Source of the DNA: Crocosphaera sp.
Lineage (GTDB): Bacteria > Cyanobacteriota > Cyanobacteriia > Cyanobacteriales > Microcystaceae
Direction of reading: 5' to 3'
Assembly (NCBI GenBank): GCA_030065735.1
Contig: JASJDD010000009.1
Coordinates: 1 to 41,230, forward strand
DNA: 41,230 nucleotides
In this document: one piece after another, positions 1 to 9,247 of the stretch
Numbering within the stretch: position 1 is the first letter of the stretch
Layout of the letters: each line of letters starts with the position of its first letter
The notes under the pieces: generated by a model
What the model was told of the DNA's origin: nothing
Database searches by the model: none
Seen by the model: only the letters and a program-made list of their open reading frames with translations
Program-made: the position numbers and the translations under genes

Positions 1-725
1 AGTTCGGCCATGGTTAAAGATTGATGTTTTAGTAAGGTTTGTGCCGTCTCAGGGACGTTATTTTCTACCTTAACCCTTCCTTTGATAGTAATTTGAGGTT
101 TAGGGGTATTGGGGGGTAAAGTTTGATATTGTTGGCGAATTAAAGGAGTCCAACGACGGGAATTAAAAGCTAATTGTAATAAATTACCAGAAGTTTGAGG
201 ATTAGATTTAAAATTCATGGCAAAATTATCCACAATAATTAGATTGCCAGTGACTTCTTTGATCCCCAGTTCATTCAGTTTGTTACCCACTGCGATCGCT
301 TCTTCCCAAACAAATAGGGGATCACCACTACCTTTAACGATTAAATCCCCTTTCAACACTCCATTTTCTACGGTTCCAACGGTTAAAAATTCTGTCTCAA
401 AACGATGTTGGGTTCCCCAAGTTTCCAAAGCAGCTAAAGAAGTGGCAATTTTGGTTAAAGAGGCGGCGGATAAGGGAGTTTTTGCCTGATGATCCCCTAA
501 ATAAGCCCAATCTGATTGCAGCCAAATGCCTTGTTTATGGGGAGAAAACCCTAAAGAGGCTAAATTTTTCAAATAATCGGCAATAATGGCTTCTACGACG
601 GGATCGGATTGGGTAGGGACATCAAACACTTTTGCCTCCTGCCAAGCGACTACGGGAACTACTTCAATGGAAGGGGGGGTTTTTCCTAACAAGTTACCTA
701 ACGTTAAAGCTAACAAATCCAACAT
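1..725 (-). CDS. dacB: D-alanyl-D-alanine carboxypeptidase / endopeptidase (PBP4, peptidase S13), 5' part only
   Basis: The 5' part of a gene whose remainder lies beyond the window start; about 241 codons are visible. The start is the ATG complementary to 723-725, preceded by GAGGAG at good spacing. The protein carries the serine-lysine catalytic motif SLTK at residues 89-92 inside PLSAASLTKIATSLAALE. It continues with FLTVGTVENGVLKGDLIVKG and then GSGDPLF, the layout of S13-family penicillin-binding proteins that trim peptidoglycan peptides in the periplasm. The N-terminus is mildly hydrophobic but I see no textbook signal peptide. The downstream SxN and KTG motifs fall outside the window, so activity cannot be judged. 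It is divergent from panD across a 254-bp spacer. Family assignment is fairly secure; the dacB name is by family convention. Confidence 0.85.
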   Translation of the reverse strand, partial: MLDLLALTLGNLLGKTPPSIEVVPVVAWQEAKVFDVPTQSDPVVEAIIADYLKNLASLGFSPHKQGIWLQSDWAYLGDHQAKTPLSAASLTKIATSLAALETWGTQHRFETEFLTVGTVENGVLKGDLIVKGSGDPLFVWEEAIAVGNKLNELGIKEVTGNLIIVDNFAMNFKSNPQTSGNLLQLAFNSRRWTPLIRQQYQTLPPNTPKPQITIKGRVKVENNVPETAQTLLKHQSLTMAE

Positions 726-790
726 TTTTAAAACTCCTCACATCATACGTATTTTATACAGCAGTTTGGGAAACTTTGGGGACTAAAAAA

Positions 791-824
791 ACTGATCACT
801 GATAACTGATCGCTGATAACTGAC
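791..824. repeat. Short tandem repeat of TGATAAC-like units
   Basis: ACTGATCACTGATAACTGAT followed by CGCTGATAACTGAC forms degenerate copies of a 7-10-nt unit between dacB and panD. This resembles the short tandemly repeated repetitive sequences common in cyanobacterial spacers. A similar tract lies at 2497-2521. Confidence 0.7.
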
Positions 825-979
825 TTCATCAACTCATTTAGCCTTTTTTGACCAGAGTTTTCTTAAAATGCCCTAAAATAGTAATTATTATCGTTAAACC
901 TTATTTTTTGTATTCTAAGATTCTGTCGTCAGAGAGCAAAATATGTCAGGATGTAAGAAGAATTAGCTTAAAAAATGAT

Positions 980-1435
980 ATGGGAACCATTAAGTTAATG
1001 CACGCTAAGTTACATCGAGTGCAGGTTACTCAAGCCAATATTGATTATGTCGGTAGTATCACTGTTGATCCGGTTTTACTGGATAAAGTGGGGATTTTGC
1101 CCCTGGAAGAAGTGGATATTGTTAATCTGAATAATGGTAAGCGATTTTCTACTTATGTGATCCCAGGAGAAGTGGGAAAAGGGGAAATTTGCCCCAATGG
1201 TGGGGCTGCTTTATTATGTCAACCAGGGGATTTGTTGATTATTTATGCCTATGAAGAATGCGATCGCCAGGAGGTGCTACAAGGGGGTCACACGGCGCGA
1301 GTCATAGTAGCTGGTGAACACAACAATATCCAAGACTTTCTCATTCAAACCTTAGTTCCCTGTGAAGATGGCAAAACAGTAGAATTTCATAATACTTCTA
1401 TGATTGATACTATACTAGAAAGCACTCAGAAGTAA
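980..1435 (+). CDS. panD: Aspartate 1-decarboxylase (pyruvoyl enzyme precursor)
   Basis: Converts L-aspartate to beta-alanine for pantothenate and coenzyme A synthesis in the cytosol. The 151-residue reading from ATG 980 starts [20 protein letters not shown]. An in-frame ATG at 848 would add 44 residues with no family counterpart, so it is rejected. The self-cleavage site is Gly25-Ser26 (DYVGSITVD), which generates the pyruvoyl group. Substrate-site residues equivalent to E. coli Lys9, His11, Arg54 and Tyr58 are present as Lys10, His12, Arg55 and Tyr59. NGGAALL, the conserved turn after the active site, is also present. The C-terminus extends about 25 residues past the E. coli enzyme. It is followed after 23 bp by a HAD-family gene, probably co-transcribed. 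The ribosome-binding site is weak. Confidence 0.95.
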   Translation: MGTIKLMHAKLHRVQVTQANIDYVGSITVDPVLLDKVGILPLEEVDIVNLNNGKRFSTYVIPGEVGKGEICPNGGAALLCQPGDLLIIYAYEECDRQEVLQGGHTARVIVAGEHNNIQDFLIQTLVPCEDGKTVEFHNTSMIDTILESTQK

Positions 1436-1458
1436 TTACAATCAATCAGAGCGATGAG

Positions 1459-2154
1459 ATGTTAAAAGCAGTTATTTTTGATTTTAATGGGGTGATTATT
1501 AATGATGAGGACATTCATCAAGAATTGATCAATGAAATTTTATTAGGAGAAAATTTACGTCCCGATCCATCAGAATATCAAGAATTGTGTTTAGGTAGAA
1601 GCGATCACGCTTGTTTATTTGATATTTTATCCCGTCGCGGTAGAATGGTATCTGATGATTATTTGGATAATTTAATTAAAGCCAAAACCATCGCTTATCG
1701 ACAACGAATTAACTCTCTAGAAGAACTACCCATTTATCCTGAATTAAAGGATTTTTTGACCCATTTAAAACAGCACAATTTAAAAATAGGATTAGTAAGC
1801 GGTGCGTTAGTTTCTGAGGTTCAATTTATTTTAGATAAAGCAGACATATTGAACTATTTTGAAGTCATTGTTGGTGGTGATGAAATTTCCAGAAGTAAGC
1901 CGGAACCAGACGGCTATTTATTAGCAGTTGAACGCTTTAATGAATTAGATAATACCCTAGAACTAACCTCCGAAGATTGTTTAGTCATTGAAGATAGTCC
2001 GGCTGGTATCGAAGCAGCGAAACAGGCTAAAATGCAGGTGGTGGGTATTGCTAACACATATCCTTATCATTTTATGCAGCGACTCTCTAATTGGGCGATC
2101 GATTATTTTTCTGATTTAGAATTAGAAAGAGTAGAAAAAGTTTTAACGTCATAA
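1459..2154 (+). CDS. HAD superfamily subfamily IA hydrolase-like protein (beta-phosphoglucomutase / phosphatase type)
   Basis: A 231-residue protein with the full HAD motif set: motif I DFNGV at residues 8-12, motif II SGA in KIGLVSGALVSEV, motif III Lys in SRSKPEPDGY, and motif IV ED in CLVIEDSPAGIEAAKQA. A helical cap lies between motif I and II, as in subfamily IA enzymes such as beta-phosphoglucomutase and phosphoglycolate phosphatase. The acid/base Asp two residues after the nucleophile Asp8 is Asn10 here. That exchange should weaken ordinary phosphatase turnover or alter the chemistry. The substrate is unknown. The gene sits 23 bp after panD on the same strand; the pairing does not by itself indicate a pantothenate role. 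Family is certain, function is not. Confidence 0.85.
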   Translation: MLKAVIFDFNGVIINDEDIHQELINEILLGENLRPDPSEYQELCLGRSDHACLFDILSRRGRMVSDDYLDNLIKAKTIAYRQRINSLEELPIYPELKDFLTHLKQHNLKIGLVSGALVSEVQFILDKADILNYFEVIVGGDEISRSKPEPDGYLLAVERFNELDNTLELTSEDCLVIEDSPAGIEAAKQAKMQVVGIANTYPYHFMQRLSNWAIDYFSDLELERVEKVLTS

Positions 2155-2170
2155 GACCCTCTCGTTGAAT

Positions 2171-2215
2171 GAAGTCAGAAGTTCCTCACTGCGTTCCGGC
2201 GCTATCGCACAGAAG
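2171..2215. repeat. Dispersed repeat copy, reverse orientation
   Basis: This stretch begins GAAGTCAGAAGTTCCTCACT and ends CGCACAGAAG. It is the reverse complement, with about one base different, of the 34-nt unit found twice in tandem at 38560-38627, including the flanking GAAGTCAGAAG junction. Confidence 0.8.
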
Positions 2216-2496
2216 TGTAATTTATAGTTGAGGATTCTAACCATCAACTAAAATTAAAAGGACTTTTGCCGACATTTTGTTAACGACGGGGTTTAAATAT
2301 TAAAGTTTGCATAGGTTACAAGTTTATTTGCTATAGTATATTATGTTAACCTTGATTTGAACGCACAGGAACACACTCAGATTTATTTAGATGACATTAG
2401 TGTACTCTAATTTGTTAAAAGTAATGAGGAAGAGTGGGCAATAACTCTAAATTATCCTGTTAATTGATTGATTTTCCCAGTTTGCCCACCCTAAAA

Positions 2497-2521
2497 ACTG
2501 ATAACTGATAACTGGTAACTG
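2497..2521. repeat. Short tandem repeat of AACTGAT-like units
   Basis: AACTGATAACTGATAACTGG followed by TAACTG lies directly downstream of the tldD stop codon. Same class as 791-824. Confidence 0.65.
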
Positions 2522-2522
2522 T

Positions 2523-3914
2523 TTAAGCTTCTCCCCCAACCACCACATCTTTAATACGTAAACTGGGTCCCCCACAACCCACTGCTAAACCACTTTGTCC
2601 ACCTTTACCACAACCTCCTGATTCATCCCAATAAAAATCATCTCCTATCCCTTCAATATTTGCCAAAGTTTTAAACACATTCCCCGATAAAGTAACATCC
2701 CTAACTGATTCACAAATCTGGCCATTTCTAATCATCCAAGCTTCTCCGGCACTAAAGGTAAACATCTCTCCATTAGTCATTCCGCCTAACCAATTTTTAG
2801 CATAAACCCCTTCTTTTATATCTGAAAATAAATCATTAACAGGGGTATTTCCTCGTTCAATCCAGGTGTTTGTCATGCGAACTAAAGGAGGATAATGGTA
2901 ATTCAAACAACGGGCGTTTCCTGTGGGGTTTTCTTGCAATTTTCCGGCGGTTTCACGGGAATGTAAACGGCCTATCATCACCCCATCTTTTATTAATTGG
3001 GTGGTGGTTGCTGGTACGCCTTCATCATCATAATAATAACTACCCCGATGGCCTTCTGGGGCAGCCCCGTCAAAAATTTGTAGGGTGTCTGGGCCAAATT
3101 TTCGCCCGAAACTCATCACCTCTAATAGATCCGGGTTTTCATATAACATATCTGCTTCTGAGAGGTGGCCAAACGCCTCATGGACGAACAATCCCGTTAA
3201 AATAGGGTCGATCACCACTGTGTAGCGATCGCCTTTGACGGGGGGCAAAACCAGGGCATTAACGGCACGTTTGGCCGCCCCTTCTACCTGTTCATCCAGT
3301 GCCAATAAATCATCATAACCTCGCCGTGATCCAGTGGTTTCTCGTCCCGTTTGTACCTTGTCCCCGTTTCTCGCTGTAGCTGAAAAACGCATTTCGAGAT
3401 CAGCCCAAGATTGTTCGATTAATGTGCCTTCAGAAGTGGCTAAAATGATGCTTTGATTGCTGTCTCCATAGCGCACTACGGTGGTGGTAATTTGGTCGCT
3501 TAAACCCCGTAGAATGTCGTTGTAGTGGTCACACAATGCCTTTTTTTCGTCGAGGGGAACTTGTCTGGGATCACGACTGGTTAAGGGTAGATGACAACTT
3601 GCTTGGATAGGTGAAATATCGGCTAAAATCGTCTCATCCTCTCCCACCAGTTTAGCCGAGGCGATCGCTTCTTCAATGCGTTGCGGTAAGGTGGATAATT
3701 GGTTAAACGTGGCAAACCCCCATCCCCCTTTATAACACGCTCTAACTTGTCCACCAGTTGATATTCCTTCGCTAAGGGTGTCTATTTTGTTTCCCCGTAA
3801 CATAATACTGGTTCCTTGGGAGGTTTCAAGACGAATGGCCAAATAGTCCACACGATCACGGTTTTTGCCGATTAAATCGGTCAAAATGTTTTTATACTCA
3901 GCAAGATTAGTCAT
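2523..3914 (-). CDS. tldD: TldD family metalloprotease
   Basis: A 463-residue member of the TldD/PmbA (TldE) family of zinc proteases. In the characterised bacterial system, TldD carries the metal site and pairs with TldE to degrade unfolded or leader peptides in the cytosol. The metal-binding motif HEAFGH lies around residue 245 in GLFVHEAFGHLSEADML. The conserved C-terminal Cys-containing segment GGCGKGGQSG with GGPSLRIKDVVVGG closes the protein, as in TldD. An N-terminal RGNKIDTLSEG segment matches the family. Length agrees with the usual 460-480 residues. No tldE partner is visible here, and there is no strong ribosome-binding site. It is most likely a housekeeping gene unrelated to the peptide cluster downstream. 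Confidence 0.9.
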   Translation of the reverse strand: MTNLAEYKNILTDLIGKNRDRVDYLAIRLETSQGTSIMLRGNKIDTLSEGISTGGQVRACYKGGWGFATFNQLSTLPQRIEEAIASAKLVGEDETILADISPIQASCHLPLTSRDPRQVPLDEKKALCDHYNDILRGLSDQITTTVVRYGDSNQSIILATSEGTLIEQSWADLEMRFSATARNGDKVQTGRETTGSRRGYDDLLALDEQVEGAAKRAVNALVLPPVKGDRYTVVIDPILTGLFVHEAFGHLSEADMLYENPDLLEVMSFGRKFGPDTLQIFDGAAPEGHRGSYYYDDEGVPATTTQLIKDGVMIGRLHSRETAGKLQENPTGNARCLNYHYPPLVRMTNTWIERGNTPVNDLFSDIKEGVYAKNWLGGMTNGEMFTFSAGEAWMIRNGQICESVRDVTLSGNVFKTLANIEGIGDDFYWDESGGCGKGGQSGLAVGCGGPSLRIKDVVVGGEA

Positions 3915-4024
3915 AAATTTGGGGTTAAAATTTACTCGTGGGATGATTAGAATATTAATTAATAATGACTCGAAAAGAAAAACTGATCAAACCTCATCCT
4001 AAGATTCTAGCACTGAATGATAGG

Positions 4025-4052
4025 TTAATGCAGACATAATCAGCTATTCTAA
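4025..4052. repeat. 28-bp direct repeat, copy 1 (upstream of the Uma2 gene)
   Basis: TTAATGCAGACATAATC is followed by AGCTATTCTAA. The same 28 bp, with A to C at one position, recurs at 4770-4797. The two copies bracket the Uma2-family gene. Confidence 0.85.
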
Positions 4053-4131
4053 ATGTTTTTATAGTTGGCCAGATAATTCATAAATTTGTAGTTACAATTG
4101 AGGTAATAAAAGGAGCTTATTGGTTATTATT

Positions 4132-4674
4132 ATGCTTCTAACGACACAAGATTTACAAGAAATGCAGTCAGCCTATCCTGATTATCGTCTAGAATTAGTG
4201 GATGGGGAAATTATTGTTATGAGTCCTTCTGGATATGCGTCTGACGAGGTAGCAACAGAGTTTGCTAGACAATTAGCTAATTGGGTTAAACCAAGAAAAT
4301 TAGGCCGTGTAACTGCTTCTAGTGCCGGGTTTAATTTACCTGATTCTAATACACGATCGCCCGATGTTTCTTTTGTAAAAGCAGAAAGATTAAAACAAAG
4401 TCCGCGATCGTTTGCTGATTTAGCTCCTGATTTAATGGTAGAAGTTAAGTCTCCTACAGATAGTTTAACGAAAACGAGGGAGAAGATTCAAAACTTTTTA
4501 AATGTTGGGACTCAAGTAGGTATTTTAGTTAATCCTGATGAGCGTATTGTTGAAGTTTATCGCGACAATTATCCTGTGCAAATTCTACAAGATGGAGATA
4601 GTTTAACACTTCCTGATTTATTGCCGGGTTGGACATTATTGGTATCGGAATTATGGCCAGTTGAGTTTGATTAG
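4132..4674 (+). CDS. Uma2 family (DUF820-type) putative restriction endonuclease-like protein
   Basis: A cyanobacteria-rich family with a PD-(D/E)XK nuclease fold, occurring in many copies per genome; the biological role is not settled. This 180-residue protein shows the family pattern: LVDGEIIVMSPSG near the N-terminus, TRSPDVSFVKAERL (the acidic active-site strand), and PDLMVEVKSPTDSLTKTREK, which contributes the E-x-K pair. It ends with the usual DGDSLTLPDLLPGWTLLVSELW. ATG 4132 is preferred by family start (MLLTTQDLQEM). A TTG at 4120 lies only 4 nt after AGGAG (4111-4115) and would add four residues. The gene lies between two copies of a 28-bp direct repeat, suggesting a late arrival upstream of serS. 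Confidence 0.85.
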   Translation: MLLTTQDLQEMQSAYPDYRLELVDGEIIVMSPSGYASDEVATEFARQLANWVKPRKLGRVTASSAGFNLPDSNTRSPDVSFVKAERLKQSPRSFADLAPDLMVEVKSPTDSLTKTREKIQNFLNVGTQVGILVNPDERIVEVYRDNYPVQILQDGDSLTLPDLLPGWTLLVSELWPVEFD

Positions 4675-4769
4675 CTGTATCCTTAACATAAGGCATTAAC
4701 ATATCACAAAATAAATGATATACGTTCTATTATAATTGACACTAATGAAGTTAGGTGAGAAGTTCTAGA

Positions 4770-4797
4770 TTAATGCAGACATAATCCGCTATTCTAA
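4770..4797. repeat. 28-bp direct repeat, copy 2 (serS leader)
   Basis: Second copy of the repeat at 4025-4052 (27 of 28 positions identical), ending 34 bp before the serS start. It is part of the serS leader as it now stands. Confidence 0.85.
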
Positions 4798-4813
4798 CAA
4801 AGGGAATGTATAG

Positions 4814-6115
<1,302 letters not shown>

Positions 6116-6120
6116 ATTTT

Positions 6121-6141
6121 AGGGTGGGTATTCCCCACCTT
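6121..6141. terminator. Hairpin between convergent serS and aminotransferase genes
   Basis: GGTGGG (6123-6128) pairs with CCCACC (6134-6139) around the loop TATTC, with weaker pairs outside. It lies 7 nt after the serS stop and about 55 nt past the stop of the minus-strand aminotransferase. There is no good T-run on either side, so it is at best a bidirectional or assisted terminator. Confidence 0.5.
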
Positions 6142-6194
6142 ATTCACCTGATTTGGTTTCCTATAGTCTTGCGATTGTCCTCAATTTATAGTTA

Positions 6195-7274
6195 TTAAGT
6201 ATTTTTGTTCTGATGCAAGAGGTGACTAAAAGCTTTTAGAAACGTATGATTTTCTTGAGAAGTTCCCATAGATACTCTAAAATAGTATTCATCTAAACCA
6301 GGTTGAAGACTACAATCTTGAACAAAAATTTTCTGATCTTGAAGCTTTTGAACCACTTGTTTTGAAAGAATATTTAGGGGTTTACTGTTCACCAGTAAAA
6401 AGTTAGTTGAAGATGGATAAACATCACACCCTAATTGTTCTAATTTCTGGGACATTATTGCTTTTTCTTGACAAATTTTTTGAACATTTGCTTGTACATA
6501 AGGCATATTTTCTAAGGCGACAATAGCAGCAGTGAGAGCTATTGTATTGACGCAAAAGGGTTTAGAAATGCGATAAAGATAGTCAATAATTGTTTCGTTA
6601 GCAATGCTATAACCTACCCTCAAACCTGCTAAACCAAAACTTTTTGAGAAGCTACGCAAAACGACTAAGTTAGGATATTGATCTACTAAATCTACGACAG
6701 TTTCTTGAGAAAATTCATAATAGCATTCATCCACAACCACAATACAATTCACATTCTCAAGGAGTTGGATAATAACCTCTTGTGGAATACAATTACCCGT
6801 GGGATTATTGGGATTAGCAATAAAAATAAGTTTGACCTGAGATGTCACTTTTTCTAGAAAACTAGGAACATCGAGGGAAAAGTCATCTAATCGATGGATA
6901 AAAATAGGATTACCACCAGCAATTTTTGTATAATATTGGTAAACAAAAAAAGTTGGAATGGGAATTAAAACCTGATCGTTGGGTTGAACAAAAAGCTTAA
7001 TTAATAGTTCAATAATAGCGTCTGAACCATTGCCAACAAAAATTTGTTCTTTTTTAGTATGTGTATAGTTAGCGATCGCAGAACGTAAAGAAGTTTGCCC
7101 CATTTCTGGATATCTATTCACCGTATTTGCTGCTTTGATCATAGCTTCGAGAACAAGGGGAGACGGTCCGTAAGGTAACTCACATTTGTCCAAAAAAATT
7201 CCGTTTTTTTCGTTGGAGAAGTTAAGGGTTTTGGCCTTAAAGGTTCTAAGATGTTCATTGATTAGATGCTGCAT
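6195..7274 (-). CDS. HisC-like class I/II PLP aminotransferase
   Basis: A 359-residue fold-type I aminotransferase of the histidinol-phosphate aminotransferase group. Visible motifs are NPNNPTGN (cofactor site), VVVDECYYEFS (the HisC DEAYxEF region), RSFSKSFGLAGLRVGY with the PLP-binding Lys, and FRVSMGTSQENHTF with the carboxylate-binding Arg. HisC-like enzymes transaminate histidinol phosphate and, in several bacteria, aromatic 2-oxo acids. Here it is the last minus-strand gene of the peptide cluster, 170 bp after apnE. Because the hph genes make 2-oxo-4-arylbutyrates, which need one transamination to become homotyrosine or homophenylalanine, I infer it may do that step. It could equally be the cell's ordinary HisC. 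The start is supported by AGGAAA about 11 nt upstream. Confidence 0.8.
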   Translation of the reverse strand: MQHLINEHLRTFKAKTLNFSNEKNGIFLDKCELPYGPSPLVLEAMIKAANTVNRYPEMGQTSLRSAIANYTHTKKEQIFVGNGSDAIIELLIKLFVQPNDQVLIPIPTFFVYQYYTKIAGGNPIFIHRLDDFSLDVPSFLEKVTSQVKLIFIANPNNPTGNCIPQEVIIQLLENVNCIVVVDECYYEFSQETVVDLVDQYPNLVVLRSFSKSFGLAGLRVGYSIANETIIDYLYRISKPFCVNTIALTAAIVALENMPYVQANVQKICQEKAIMSQKLEQLGCDVYPSSTNFLLVNSKPLNILSKQVVQKLQDQKIFVQDCSLQPGLDEYYFRVSMGTSQENHTFLKAFSHLLHQNKNT

Positions 7275-7390
7275 TTTTTAGTATTTCCTAAACGAAGGGT
7301 TAATCAGAATTTAGAATTTAGAATGGGCAAATTTAGAATTACCGACTCCTGAAATTGGAGATTTGAAACAAGGAAAATTTTTCTTTTTAT

Positions 7391-7404
7391 CCCCTTGAAA
7401 GGGG
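7391..7404. repeat. Small perfect inverted repeat downstream of apnE
   Basis: CCCCTT-GA-AAGGGG, about 40 bp past the apnE stop. It has no T-run on the apnE strand, so a terminator role is uncertain. The adjacent spacer (7305-7345) repeats the phrase AATTTAGAAT three times. No gene is seen in the spacer. Confidence 0.4.
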
Positions 7405-7444
7405 AGGTGTGAAACCCTTTTTTTCGGTCAATTCGATGAAACTA

Positions 7445-9196
7445 TTAGGAAGAAATTGGCGAAAGTTGCCAACTCGAATCCGATAAAAGTTCCAGAACAT
7501 TTTGATGATACTCGAATAAACTTTCTCGATGTCCAACACTAATAAAGGTTGTGTTTGTTTCCACTAATTGTTGATATAAATTCTGTTCATTGGTTAAATC
7601 TAAGGCACTGGTTGCTTCATCTAAAATGACAAAGTGGGGATGACTGACTAAAATGCGAGCAAAGGCCAAACGCTGTTGTTCCCCTAATGAGAGGATACTT
7701 TCCCAAGGAACCTCCTCATCAAATCCCCCCACCTTAGCAACCACATCACGAAGATTCACCTGTTCTAAGACTGTTTCGAGTTCTTGATCGCTGACTTCAC
7801 GATCAACATTGGGATAAAGCAACTGTTCCCGTAAGGTTCCGAGAATAATATAGGGACGTTGCGGTAGAAAGAGAATGTCTTCTCGTTCAGGTCGGATTAA
7901 ATGACCCTTTCCCGTATTCCATAATCCTGCGATCGCCCTTAACAAAGAACTCTTCCCGCGACCACTGGGACCCACAATAAGAAGTCCTTGGCCTGATTCA
8001 ACTTCAACGGTCAAATCTTCAACGATGACCTTTTCCTGCTTAGGGGTTTCTAGGGTAACTTCTTCAAACGCAAGACGGTTCTCTTGGGTTGTTTTAATGG
8101 TACTGATGTTTTCAGGTTGTTGGGTAACGGTTTCTAAAGCTTCTGAAAGGGTTGCTAAACGGTCAATATAATTGGAAAGTCGCCCTGAAGTAGCAAATTC
8201 GGCGATTAATGTTGCTAAAGCTGTAGCAAACATATTAGCAGCTAAACTAGCTTGATTAACTTCTCCAAAATCAATTTCATCTCTAATATATAAAGGGGCG
8301 ACAATTAAAAAGGGAAAAATTTGAATAATGGATTGGTATCCTCGATCAAAAAAATCTTTATTTTTTTCCCAATCAATTTTTTGCAAAGTATTTTTAATTA
8401 ACGCTCTAAATTTTTTTCTAATAATATTTAATTCTTGATTTTCTCCCTCAAAAAAGGCAATTGATTCTGCATGGTTACGAACATGGGTCACTGCATAAGT
8501 ATAGTTAGCTTCTAATTCTAGTTGCTCTCCATTAATTTCGCTTAATTCTTGACTTAAATAAAGAGCAATCAAATTCCCAATTATCGTATAAATAATTAAG
8601 ACAATACCAATCAACTGAGAAATCTGCCAGAGAATTATCAAAAAGACCGTCATTTCTAGAATTTTTTCCACACAAGTTGCCAAAAAACTGAGGGTTGTTC
8701 TGGCAATGGGTTCAATTTCCTGAGTTAAACGTTGATCTGGATTGTCAATTTCTGGGTCAAAGTTAATTTGATAATAAGCACGATTATTAAAATATTTCTG
8801 TAAAGTGTAATCATTGAGCCATTCATACCAATCAAGCGCAATTTTTTTTCTGATAAATTTAGAAAATCCCGTCAAAAGTGTGAGCAATAAAAAACTAACA
8901 GCCATAATGGCAAGATTGGTGACAAACCCAGATAAATCTTTCTCTTCAATAACATTGACTAACTCGCGTAAAATAAAGCTATTGAAAGCACTAACAGTAA
9001 CTAACCCAATAATTAACAGAAGTAAAAAAGCTAACATTCCCCAAGATTTTATGACTTCAGAAAAGACTCGACCATCGGATTCTATGGGATACCAATAGGG
9101 TTGAAGAATGGATTTCAGTTTTTTCCAAAATTCTTGATAATCATTTTTAGTTTCTGAATTATTGATGATTTTTTTGAGAACAATTTGAGATTGCAT
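7445..9196 (-). CDS. apnE: Peptide exporter: ABC transporter fusing permease and ATPase (SbmA/BacA-YddA type)
   Basis: A 583-residue half-transporter of the COG4178-type family, with an N-terminal membrane domain (about residues 40-340, six hydrophobic stretches) and a C-terminal ATPase. The N-terminal signature PYWYPIESDGRVFSEVIKSW is typical. The ATPase shows Walker A GPSGRGKSS near residue 407, Q-loop FLPQRPYI, signature LSLGEQQRLAFARIL near 502, Walker B FVILDEATSALD near 520, and the H-loop His556 in SVGHRES. All catalytic elements are intact. It lies 51 bp downstream of apnD on the same strand, the place of ApnE in described anabaenopeptin clusters, so I infer it exports or moves the finished peptide across a membrane. 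A divergent paralogue lies at 39339-41084. Confidence 0.88.
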   Translation of the reverse strand: MQSQIVLKKIINNSETKNDYQEFWKKLKSILQPYWYPIESDGRVFSEVIKSWGMLAFLLLLIIGLVTVSAFNSFILRELVNVIEEKDLSGFVTNLAIMAVSFLLLTLLTGFSKFIRKKIALDWYEWLNDYTLQKYFNNRAYYQINFDPEIDNPDQRLTQEIEPIARTTLSFLATCVEKILEMTVFLIILWQISQLIGIVLIIYTIIGNLIALYLSQELSEINGEQLELEANYTYAVTHVRNHAESIAFFEGENQELNIIRKKFRALIKNTLQKIDWEKNKDFFDRGYQSIIQIFPFLIVAPLYIRDEIDFGEVNQASLAANMFATALATLIAEFATSGRLSNYIDRLATLSEALETVTQQPENISTIKTTQENRLAFEEVTLETPKQEKVIVEDLTVEVESGQGLLIVGPSGRGKSSLLRAIAGLWNTGKGHLIRPEREDILFLPQRPYIILGTLREQLLYPNVDREVSDQELETVLEQVNLRDVVAKVGGFDEEVPWESILSLGEQQRLAFARILVSHPHFVILDEATSALDLTNEQNLYQQLVETNTTFISVGHRESLFEYHQNVLELLSDSSWQLSPISS

Positions 9197-9247
9197 AATC
9201 TTAGAAATGATGGCTTACTGATATCGTTAATTTTGTCCAAAAACGGG

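Larger units (their letters stand above)
2155..2522. other. Convergent intergenic region with repeats, no gene seen
   Basis: A 368-bp spacer between the HAD gene and tldD, which converge on it. It holds a copy of the dispersed GAAGTCAGAAG repeat (2171-2215), an inverted repeat GTGGGCAA / TTGCCCAC (2434-2441 and 2482-2489), and a TGATAAC tract (2497-2521). I find no open frame with a credible start and no tRNA-like fold. Confidence 0.6.

Noticed and set aside
217-786. Two plus-strand frames in the first 800 bases
   Set aside because: They lie opposite the dacB coding frame, which has a clear family match and start signal, and they encode no recognisable protein.
848-979. N-terminal extension of PanD from an upstream ATG
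   Set aside because: The 44 extra residues do not resemble the family and place the cleavage site far from its usual position near residue 25.
2523-3914. TldD as a maturation protease for a ribosomal peptide
   Set aside because: No precursor peptide or TldE partner is near, and the gene is separated from the peptide cluster by Uma2 and serS.
7275-7444. Terminator after apnE from the CCCCTT-GA-AAGGGG inverted repeat
   Set aside because: The stem is short and lacks a T-run on the apnE strand. It is listed only as an inverted repeat, leaving read-through into the aminotransferase gene possible.
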